A stretch of DNA of 9,475 bases, taken from assembly GCA_002365865.1 (NCBI GenBank), contig DFAQ01000016.1, forward strand, positions 1-9,475, read 5' to 3'. Position 1 is the first letter of the stretch, and every line of letters begins with the position of its first letter. Under the pieces are notes generated by a model, which saw only the letters and a program-made list of their open reading frames with translations, did no database searches and was not told where the DNA came from. The position numbers and the translations under genes are program-made. The stretch is from Pelotomaculum sp. UBA3102 (lineage in GTDB: Bacteria > Bacillota > Desulfotomaculia > Desulfotomaculales > Pelotomaculaceae). This document shows positions 1 through 4,439 of this stretch, in pieces.

Positions 1-2
1 AA

Positions 3-98
3 AACCGCTCTCCTTCCGCCATCGAGGGTGAGCGTCTACAGCTTCTCCAGTTTAAGCGCGGAGCTCGCCTTGACCGGCGCGCAATAGCGACAGAGTGA
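3..98 (+). other. Unidentified open frame running in from the left edge
   Basis: An open plus-strand frame enters from the left edge and stops at a TGA at 96-98, giving about 31 arginine-rich residues (it ends RRAIATE). It could be the C-terminus of a gene lying outside the window, but I recognise no family. The rest of 99-189 shows no convincing gene on either strand. A short open frame is expected by chance here. Confidence 0.2.
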
Positions 99-189
99 AC
101 TCGGTCGATAGAAATAACCAGAGCATGGCAGAACATAATAGTAAAAGCCGTCATGAGTCAAGCAGGCCCAGGACGGCTTTAATACAGAA

Positions 190-221
190 AGAGCGGGATC
201 CGGTGCAGGGATACCCGCTCT
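190..221 (-). terminator. Hairpin terminator after the Fic operon, possibly bidirectional
   Basis: The arms AGAGCGGG (190-197) and CCCGCTCT (214-221) form 8 bp. They are extended by ATCC/GGAT (198-201 with 209-212), with one bulged A at 213 and a 7-nt loop. The hairpin begins 4 nt after the Fic stop codon. On the minus strand it is followed by TTCTGTATT, a modest U-rich tail. On the plus strand it is followed by CGTTTTA, so it may also stop transcription coming from the left. Confidence 0.65.
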
Positions 222-225
222 CGTT

Positions 226-975
226 TTATGACAGCTCGGGAAATGGGATATGTAGCAGCCGCATAATTTCCTTCTGTGTTTCGTACACCCGCTCGGCAAT
301 GAAATCCATAAACGGTCGGTCATCTTTGTGGGCTCGCTCCAGCAGGCTGTTATACTCCTGACGCAGAACCGGCGGGATCACAGCCAGCATGTAACCGTCC
401 TGAATGAGAGCCGTGTTCATCAGCAGTCTGGAAATTCGACCATTGCCGTCGATAAAAGGATGAATAAATACGAATCGCTTGTGTAACTGAGCTGCGAACT
501 TGACTGGGTGATATTTGTCCCGCTTCTCTGCGACCCATTGAAATAGTTTCGCCATCTCCTGCCCGATCAGCTTCACGTCGCACACTTTATACTTGGAACC
601 GGTTATGAAGACAGGGCGGTCACGATAGTGGCCGGCTTCTTTGGCATCTATTCCTGTATAAAACATTCGGTGCATTGTTAGAGCATCAGCCTCGGTGATA
701 CGACGGCTACCCAGCAGCGTGAACATAAAGTCATATGCCTGCGCATGCCCCAGTGCCTCAAATGTGTCTTTAAGCGGTTTACCGCCAACAGTCAGCCCAT
801 CCTCCAGCAGCACCTTTGTCTCGCTAATGGTGAGGGTATTTCCTTCCAGAGCATTGCTCGACCAGGTGAGACCAATACGGTAATAGCCCTTTATTTCATT
901 GAGCAGGTGGCCCTCAAAAGGACGCTGCTCATCAATCGACGCCTTGTAGCGGTCGATTTTATCATATAAAGTCAT
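226..975 (-). CDS. Fic domain protein, class II self-inhibited (probable AMP/NMP transferase)
   Basis: A 249-residue Fic/DOC-family protein. The catalytic signature HPFIDGNGRISR lies at residues 172-183, with His172 as the expected catalytic base and Asn178, Arg180 and Arg183 as nucleotide contacts. The flap region is near GHYRDRPVFITGS (115-127). An inhibitory motif of the form S-x-x-x-E-G is present near the N-terminus (Ser40 to Gly45, SNALEG), which places it in the class where an N-terminal helix blocks the ATP site. Fic enzymes usually transfer AMP or another nucleotide to hydroxyl side chains of target proteins; the target here cannot be read from the sequence. No signal peptide or membrane segment is seen, so it is probably cytoplasmic. 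Its ATG overlaps the stop of the zinc-ribbon gene (ATGA), which suggests translational coupling. It is the last gene of a three-gene operon and ends just before a hairpin terminator. All key residues look intact. Confidence 0.92.
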   Translation of the reverse strand: MTLYDKIDRYKASIDEQRPFEGHLLNEIKGYYRIGLTWSSNALEGNTLTISETKVLLEDGLTVGGKPLKDTFEALGHAQAYDFMFTLLGSRRITEADALTMHRMFYTGIDAKEAGHYRDRPVFITGSKYKVCDVKLIGQEMAKLFQWVAEKRDKYHPVKFAAQLHKRFVFIHPFIDGNGRISRLLMNTALIQDGYMLAVIPPVLRQEYNSLLERAHKDDRPFMDFIAERVYETQKEIMRLLHIPFPELS

Positions 976-1175
976 TGAACAACACCGCCCTCCGTAATCA
1001 CTTTATGCGTGGTAATAATGCCGCTTGTTATTTCGCTGTCATTTTCAGCACCGCACCAGGGGCAATCTATGCTCTCCCGCTCTTTACCCCCAGGATATCC
1101 AGCGTTTGAAATTTTCACGGTAAAGCTTTTTCCGCATGCTTTGCATTTATAAATATTCTTACTATTATCCAACAC
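972..1175 (-). CDS. Small zinc-ribbon protein coupled to Fic
   Basis: A 67-residue protein with two CxxC knuckles, CKAC near residues 10-13 and CPWC near 38-41, the usual pattern for one zinc ribbon. The spacer between them is rich in Lys, Gly and Ser. The chosen start is GTG at 1175, because GGGAGG lies 5 nt upstream on the minus strand (1186-1181); TTG at 1172, 8 nt from the same site, is equally possible. The open frame continues upstream to 1262, but that part overlaps the HTH gene and has no ribosome site. The stop overlaps the Fic ATG by 4 nt. No known family is recognised. The tight coupling to Fic suggests a partner or substrate-recruiting protein, but this is inference. Confidence 0.75.
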   Translation of the reverse strand: MLDNSKNIYKCKACGKSFTVKISNAGYPGGKERESIDCPWCGAENDSEITSGIITTHKVITEGGVVQ

Positions 1176-1191
1176 AGTAACCTCCCTTAGA

Positions 1192-1407
1192 TTAGTATGT
1201 GACCTTTTCGCCGGAAGGCATAATAAAGGACCCCTCATATCGGCAACCAGCGGCCTCCGCAATTTGCTTCAATTCGTCGACCGTAAGACTCTCCCTTTTC
1301 ATTTTCTGGCTGAAAGCTTGCGGGCTTTTCCCTGATATTCGTCCGAGTTCGGAAACGCTTATCCCGAGTTTGACACACAGTATTTTAAGCTGTTCAGATA
1401 CTGACAT
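1192..1407 (-). CDS. XRE-family HTH regulator
   Basis: A 71-residue protein made almost entirely of a Cro/CI-type helix-turn-helix. The SVSELGRISGKSPQAFSQKM stretch (residues 17-36) fits helices 2 and 3, followed by a LTVDELKQIAEAAG helix and a short C-terminal beta-like tail. Start ATG at 1407 is preceded by AAAGGAG on the minus strand with about 7 nt spacing. It is the first gene of the HTH, zinc-ribbon and Fic operon; the next ribosome site starts 6 nt beyond its stop. A likely role is repression of its own promoter, and perhaps of the divergent plus-strand promoter, through the repeats at 1423-1536. Small XRE proteins can also act as antitoxins, and that alternative cannot be excluded. 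Confidence 0.85.
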   Translation of the reverse strand: MSVSEQLKILCVKLGISVSELGRISGKSPQAFSQKMKRESLTVDELKQIAEAAGCRYEGSFIMPSGEKVTY

Positions 1408-1422
1408 ATCACCACTCCTTTC

Positions 1423-1440
1423 AATATTCTCATTATAAAC
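1423..1440 (+). repeat. AATATTnnnATTATAAAC repeat, copy 1
   Basis: The plus-strand 18-mer AATATTctcATTATAAAC recurs as AATATTtatATTATAAAC at 1519-1536, differing only within the central three bases. Copy 1 covers the -10 box of the minus-strand promoter. A role as regulator binding site is inferred from position and repetition; AT-rich promoter DNA can produce some similarity by chance. Confidence 0.45.
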
Positions 1441-1460
1441 GAAATCATTTACTAAATCAA
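1432..1460 (-). promoter_or_regulatory. Promoter of the XRE, zinc-ribbon and Fic operon
   Basis: Read on the minus strand: -35 TTGATT (1460-1455), 17-nt spacer, and a perfect -10 TATAAT (1437-1432). The HTH start codon is at 1407, giving a leader of roughly 15-20 nt that holds the ribosome binding site. The -35 overlaps an AACGTT motif and the -10 lies inside a repeated 18-bp motif, consistent with repression at this site. Confidence 0.75.
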
Positions 1461-1493
1461 CGTTAATATTTCTCTTTTATTGAGAAACGTTAA
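1459..1493. promoter_or_regulatory. Candidate operator: AACGTTAA repeats flanking an inverted repeat
   Basis: AACGTTAA occurs at 1459-1466 and at 1486-1493, 27 bp apart. Between them lies an inverted repeat, TTTCTC (1469-1474) and GAGAAA (1482-1487), separated by 7 nt. The longer form AACGTTAATATT (1459-1470) recurs as AACATTAATATT at 1513-1524. The cluster overlaps the minus-strand -35 box and sits upstream of the plus-strand -35 box. The best guess is the binding site of the neighbouring XRE protein, acting on both promoters. This is inferred from placement only. Confidence 0.45.
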
Positions 1494-1501
1494 AAAATGA
1501 A

Positions 1502-1530
1502 TTGACTGCATAAACATTAATATTTATATT
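1502..1530 (+). promoter_or_regulatory. Divergent promoter for the plus-strand remnant unit
   Basis: -35 TTGACT (1502-1507), 17-nt spacer, -10 TATATT (1525-1530). Transcription would start near 1537 and run into the small ORF at 1617. The spacer and -10 contain the second copies of both repeated motifs (AACATTAATATT at 1513-1524 and the 18-mer at 1519-1536). Confidence 0.65.
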
Positions 1531-1536
1531 ATAAAC
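1519..1536 (+). repeat. AATATTnnnATTATAAAC repeat, copy 2
   Basis: The second copy of the 18-mer, 96 bp from the first and in the same orientation. It overlaps the -10 of the plus-strand promoter and joins directly to the AACATTAATATT motif, making a 24-bp block (1513-1536). Confidence 0.45.
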
Positions 1537-1616
1537 AAGAACATATGCGTCAAACCCACCTTGGAAGCCTGCAGGCAGGCGAAGAAAAACTGGATCAGCA
1601 AAAAGGAGGCGCAACA

Positions 1617-1870
1617 ATGATAGCCACGAAGGAACAGGAACGCAAGACCCTGGAGAAAATCAAGCAAATGGTCGCCGAGCTCGGAGAGAACAGCTACCTG
1701 GCAGCCGCTTTTACCGGAGCCAGATAGATGATGACGAAACCCCGGCATACGCAAGCAGAGAACTGGCTGCAGGCGCTATAGGAGTTATAATTACCGCCAG
1801 GACACCAGAGGAGGCGGAATTGCTTCGCAAAGAAGGTGCAGTAATCGTAAAGCAAAAACTGTCGGGGTGA
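1617..1870 (+). pseudogene. Frameshifted small ORF of a mobile-element-like unit
   Basis: AAAGGAGG lies just ahead of ATG 1617. The first frame encodes 36 residues beginning MIATKEQERKTLEKIKQMVA and ends at TAG 1725-1727. Coding-like sequence then continues in the -1 frame from about 1721 to a TGA at 1868-1870, with segments such as AGAIGVIITARTPEEAELL and KEGAVIVKQKLSG. That second part has no start codon of its own. The simplest reading is one protein of about 85 residues broken by a one-base loss; a sequencing error gives the same picture. The N-terminal part resembles short proteins I associate with clostridial conjugative or phage regions, but I cannot name a family. An in-frame ATG at 1545 lacks a ribosome site, so 1617 is preferred. 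Confidence 0.5.
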
Positions 1871-1937
1871 TGAACAAAAAATTATTTTAGCAAGCAGGGG
1901 AGCCTGCTGCTTATCAGCGGGAAAGGAGGAACAAACA

Positions 1938-2399
1938 ATGATGAATCGCTCACGCATCGAATATTGCAACTTTAGCTGGAATCCAGTAACCGGATGCCGT
2001 CACAGCTGCCCATACTGCTACGCAGCGAAGCAGGCAAAACGCTTATCTGGAGACGTCAGAGTAAACAAAGGTTCGAACCAGCTCCGCAAGGACGAAAACG
2101 GCCTCTACATCCTGGATAACCCATTCAGGAATCAGAGCGGCAAGGTAATACCAGACCCGGTAGGATTTGAACCGGTAATGCATCGCTACAGACTGGAGAT
2201 GCCAGCGCAAAAGAAGAAGCCGGCCAACATTTTTGTCTGCAGCATGGCCGACCTTTTCGGGGTCTGGGTACCCGACAGCTGGATAGATACGTCAGAACCA
2301 GCCCGCCATGGTGCCCATTTCGAGGAGGGGAGGAAAAACAATGATTTTAAAGATTTTAAAAAACGAGAAGAATATCATGGAAAACAAGAGTGTTTCTGA
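1938..2399 (+). pseudogene. Truncated DUF5131 (phage Gp37/Gp68-like) protein
   Basis: AAGGAGG sits 8 nt before ATG 1938. The N-terminus reads RIEYCNFSWNPVTGC and continues into a CxxxCxxC cluster (Cys20, Cys24, Cys27, within CRHSCPYCYA). This is the hallmark of the Gp37/Gp68 family, which has a radical-SAM-like cysteine pattern. Similarity continues through VCSMADLFGVWVPDSWI, near residues 100-116. Family members normally continue for another 100 or more residues with a conserved helix and an FLTKNP-like motif. Here the frame instead changes at about 2288 into an unrelated, charged tail that overlaps the next ribosome site and ORF. The gene therefore looks cut at a deletion junction and is unlikely to be functional. 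The biochemical role of the family is not well established. The 153-residue frame may still be translated. Confidence 0.75.
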
Positions 2400-2570
2400 T
2401 GAATTGATGAGGCATTTAGAGGTAACCAGTCCCACTGACATGATGTGCTGACGGTTGAGGAGTTTCGGCGCGAGCATTATAAGATGGTCGAGGGAGGAGA
2501 AGCCCTGGCGGCAAAAATCAAAACAACGGATGACCTCCACGAGTGGTACCGGAGGGAGTTCGGAATTTGA
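2341..2570 (+). pseudogene. Second frameshifted small ORF of the remnant unit
   Basis: GGGGAGG (2327-2333) lies 7 nt before ATG 2341. The first frame gives 36 residues (the later part reads MENKSVSDELMRHLEV) and stops at TGA 2449-2451. In the -1 frame the sequence goes straight on as LTVEEFRREHYKMVEGGEAL, then AAKIKTTDDLHEWYRREFGI, ending at TGA 2568-2570. The join reads naturally as one protein of about 75 residues: a helical, charged N-terminus followed by an EEFRREHY helix and a DDLHEWYRREFG helix. The downstream frame has only a GTG at 2445 as a possible start and no clear ribosome site. I infer a one-base loss. The function is unknown; the context suggests an accessory gene of a phage or conjugative element. 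Confidence 0.5.
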
Positions 2571-2728
2571 GGTAAAGTCGGAGCCTGACCGTGGCAGCGG
2601 AATGGCAACAAAAAAATTTCTAAACTCAAAAAATCACTGAAAAAGTGAATAATACGAGCAATAGAAATAGCTGAAATCAAAGGGAATGACGTCAAGATAA
2701 AGTTAATTGATAGAATGGGAATAAGCAT
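2571..2728 (+). other. Non-coding or decayed interval before the terminator
   Basis: No convincing gene is seen here. A frame open from 2649 contains a protein-like stretch (AIEIAEIKGNDVKIKLIDR), but it follows a stop directly, has no ribosome site, and runs through the terminator. It may be another gene fragment of the decayed unit or chance. Confidence 0.3.
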
Positions 2729-2780
2729 AATCCCCCGAAAGTTCTTGTATTACAGGGATCATCGGGGGATTTTTATTTTT
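2729..2780 (+). terminator. Rho-independent terminator of the remnant unit
   Basis: AATCCCCCGA (2729-2738) pairs perfectly with TCGGGGGATT (2762-2771), giving a 10-bp GC-rich stem around a 23-nt loop. The stem runs straight into TTTTATTTTT (2771-2780). It would end transcription starting at the 1502-1530 promoter and insulate the hic locus downstream. Confidence 0.8.
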
Positions 2781-2789
2781 ATAAAACCA

Positions 2790-2818
2790 TTGACATGCGC
2801 ATTAAATAGGCGTATTAT
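2790..2818 (+). promoter_or_regulatory. Promoter for hicA remnant and hicB
   Basis: A perfect -35 TTGACA (2790-2795), a 17-nt spacer and -10 TATTAT (2813-2818). Transcription would start near 2825, essentially at the first base of the surviving hicA sequence. The transcript would carry the hicA remnant as a leader of about 150 nt ahead of hicB. Confidence 0.75.
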
Positions 2819-2828
2819 ATTGATGTAA

Positions 2829-2963
2829 AAAGGGAGCAAAAATGTTCAGCTGAAACATCCCACTAAGACTGGCAAGGTCACAGTGCCGAATCACAAAGGA
2901 GATATTGCTCCCGGTACACTTAATAGCATATTAAAACAGGCAGGGCTAAAAAAAAGCCTTTAA
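2829..2963 (+). pseudogene. hicA: HicA toxin remnant (C-terminal part only)
   Basis: Frame 2829-2963 encodes 44 residues reading KGSKNVQLKHPTKTGK, then VTVPNHKGDIAPGTLNSIL and KQAGLKK. This is the C-terminal two-thirds of a HicA mRNA-interferase-type toxin (double-stranded RNA-binding-like fold). Intact HicA is about 60-80 residues, starts with a helix and strand, and carries the catalytic His in a KGSH motif. Here KGS is followed by KN instead of His, the preceding codon is a stop (TAA 2826-2828), and no start codon exists in frame. The nearby ATG at 2842 is in another frame and stops after three codons. The toxin is therefore very probably inactive. It ends 13 nt before hicB, keeping the usual hicA-hicB order. 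Confidence 0.8.
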
Positions 2964-2976
2964 AGAAAGGAGATAT

Positions 2977-3408
2977 ATGGTTATGCGTAAGCTTACTTAT
3001 ATAGCTGTGTTTGAGCCGGCTGAAACAGGTTATAGCGTATATTTTCCTGACTTTCCGGGTTGTGTGAGCTATGGTGAGAATTTTGAGGAAGCGCAGAAAC
3101 AGGCTGCCGATGCATTAGGACTGCATATCTACGGCATGGAAAAGGATGGAGACGAAATACCGGCACCATCTAAAACACCCCAAGTGGATCCGGAAACTGC
3201 GCCTGGATATATGGTATCTCCCGTTATAGTTTTTCCTGACTTGGTAAGGAATGAGTTAGACAATAGAGCGGTAAAGACCAACCTGACTATACCTGCATGG
3301 TTAAAGGAAATGGCAGAAGCTCAGGGCGTGAATTACTCAAAGGTGTTTCAAACGGCTCTTATGGATTATCTCGGTGTATCTCATATGACAAGCCGAAACA
3401 ATAAGTAG
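2977..3408 (+). CDS. hicB: HicB family antitoxin
   Basis: A 143-residue protein. Residues 5-50 form the HicB N-terminal domain (LTYIAVFEPAETGYSVYFPD followed by FPGCVSYGENFEEA), a partly degraded RNase H-like fold that binds and blocks HicA. Residues about 98-135 (KTNLTIPAWLKEMAEAQG and onward) look like a ribbon-helix-helix DNA-binding domain, which would let it repress its own promoter. AAAGGAG (2966-2972) precedes the start; ATG 2977 is 4 nt away and ATG 2983 is 10 nt away, so either may be used. The frame is intact although the adjacent toxin is broken, making it an orphan antitoxin. Its likely remaining roles are autoregulation or neutralising another HicA in the cell, both inferred. Confidence 0.9.
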   Translation: MVMRKLTYIAVFEPAETGYSVYFPDFPGCVSYGENFEEAQKQAADALGLHIYGMEKDGDEIPAPSKTPQVDPETAPGYMVSPVIVFPDLVRNELDNRAVKTNLTIPAWLKEMAEAQGVNYSKVFQTALMDYLGVSHMTSRNNK

Positions 3409-3453
3409 CAGATAGGGTATATGAATACTTAAATAAACTTAAAGCACTTTTTA

Positions 3454-3482
3454 TTGACAGTCTCAGTACGCATTGTTAAGAT
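3454..3482 (+). promoter_or_regulatory. Promoter of the purine operon
   Basis: A perfect -35 TTGACA (3454-3459), a 17-nt spacer and -10 TAAGAT (3477-3482). The predicted start near 3489 lies about 60 nt before the aptamer's closing stem. It is the best sigma-A-like match between hicB and the riboswitch. Confidence 0.7.
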
Positions 3483-3549
3483 AAAAACAGGTAATCAGTC
3501 TGGTTGTCATTATAACGGGTATGGTTGTTTTTGTTTTGAAACTAAGTCG

Positions 3550-3720
3550 TATACCGGAGAGAAAGTGTGCCTAGGGTTCCACGCCACCGTTAAGTGGGGA
3601 AAGGGGCGGTTTGGTCCGAGCGGCACAGACCTCTTGGGACTGGATTAACCTGCATGCACCTGATATTGAGTTTTCCACAGAGGTTACACCGGCAAGGGAT
3701 AAAAGCCCAGGCGGATAGGT
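3550..3720 (+). ncRNA. ykkC-family riboswitch, probably PRPP-sensing subtype
   Basis: The conserved ykkC-family core blocks are present in order: GAAAGTGTGCCTAGGGTTCC (3561-3580), a stem-loop region, GGTCCGAG (3613-3620) followed by CGGCACAG, and the 3' block GGCAAGGGATAAAAGCCCAG (3691-3710). A closing stem can form between TATaCCG (3550-3556) and CGGATA (3712-3717). The family includes guanidine-I, ppGpp and PRPP receptors. PRPP aptamers are the type known upstream of purine biosynthesis genes in clostridia, so the purE context favours PRPP; the ligand is inferred from context, not from a diagnostic base. The terminator that follows shares 3703-3717 with the aptamer and closing stem, which predicts a ligand-on switch. 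No guanine aptamer was seen upstream, so this does not look like the tandem guanine-PRPP arrangement. Confidence 0.85.
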
Positions 3721-3764
3721 TTCGCTCGCTAACGAGGTCCTGTTCGCCCGGGCTTACGTTTTTT
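3703..3764 (+). terminator. Riboswitch-controlled intrinsic terminator
   Basis: AAGCCCAGGCG (3703-3713) pairs with CGCCCGGGCTT (3745-3755) with one A-C mismatch. The stem is extended inward by GATAGG (3714-3719) with CCTGTT (3739-3744). It is followed by ACG and TTTTTT (3759-3764). The left arm overlaps the aptamer's 3' conserved block and the closing stem, so the two folds exclude each other. Confidence 0.85.
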
Positions 3765-3864
3765 CCCTGAGGTATGATTTTTAACTTTAGACTGTATAAT
3801 ACTTGGAAAGTTAATCGTTTGATAGAATATTTCATTCCCTTATTAAACCTAGGAGCTTTGGTAT

Positions 3865-4389
3865 ATGAAGAAACCGATGGTTGGCATTGTCATGGGCAGT
3901 GATTCAGACCTGCCGGTAATGAAAGAGGCGGCCCGCGTCCTTGATGAACTGGAAATTCACAGTGAAGTGGTGATATCTTCCGCGCACCGCCTGCCTGAAG
4001 AGACGGCTGTTTATGCCAGGACCGCCGCCGAACGGGGGCTGTCGGTAATTATCGCCGGGGCCGGCGGGGCCGCCCACCTGCCAGGGGTTATCGCCGCCTA
4101 TACCTCCCTGCCCGTAATCGGCGTCCCGGTCAAGTCCGGCGCCCTAAACGGGGTGGACGCCCTGTATTCCATAGTCCAAATGCCTCCCGGCGTGCCCGTA
4201 GCCGCCGTGGCCGTAAACGGGGCCCGGAACGCCGGTATCCTGGCGGCCCAGATTATCGGCGCCGCTGACGCCGGGGTCAGGAAAAGGGTTGCCGCCTATA
4301 AAGAAAAAATGGCGCGACAGGTAAAAAAGAAAAATGACCTCCTGGCGGAGCTGGGAGTGGAAGAATATCTTTTACGGTCCGGGAATTAA
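3865..4389 (+). CDS. purE: N5-CAIR mutase, class I PurE
   Basis: A 174-residue protein, a normal length for class I PurE. It converts N5-CAIR to CAIR in purine synthesis, in the cytoplasm. Motifs seen: GSDSD at residues 11-15 (nucleotide phosphate site), SAHR at 39-42 with the expected catalytic His41, and AGAGGAAHLPG at 64-74. These match the class I (PurK-dependent) form rather than the class II AIR carboxylase. The C-terminus is a Lys-rich helix (about residues 140-165). AGGAG (3851-3855) lies 9 nt before ATG 3865. It is the first gene after the riboswitch and terminator. No purK follows, although class I enzymes normally use the PurK product; see the findings. Confidence 0.96.
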   Translation: MKKPMVGIVMGSDSDLPVMKEAARVLDELEIHSEVVISSAHRLPEETAVYARTAAERGLSVIIAGAGGAAHLPGVIAAYTSLPVIGVPVKSGALNGVDALYSIVQMPPGVPVAAVAVNGARNAGILAAQIIGAADAGVRKRVAAYKEKMARQVKKKNDLLAELGVEEYLLRSGN

Positions 4390-4439
4390 GCCGGTAGGAT
4401 TTTGTTTATGGTAATTTTTCTCTGCGGGAGGTTTAATAA

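Noticed and set aside
95..361. Plus-strand frame of 88 codons at the left end
   Set aside because: It runs through the hairpin at 190-221 and over the end of the Fic gene, with no ribosome site or protein-like composition.
2455..2640. Plus-strand frame of 61 codons in the remnant unit
   Set aside because: It reads in a different frame from the protein-like VEEFRREHY segment, has no ribosome site and is low-complexity at its end.
3409..3545. A guanine aptamer in tandem with the PRPP-type aptamer
   Set aside because: I looked for the conserved purine-aptamer core (the two loop motifs and flanking stems) between hicB and the ykkC block and saw no match.
3777..3800. A second promoter just before purE, based on TATAAT at 3795-3800
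   Set aside because: The -10 is perfect, but at 16-18 nt upstream there is no acceptable -35 (the sequence there reads GTATGA or similar). It remains possible but is not supported enough to list.
3590..3835. Minus-strand frame of 81 codons across the riboswitch
   Set aside because: It is antisense to a conserved structured RNA and its terminator; there is no ribosome site or domain.
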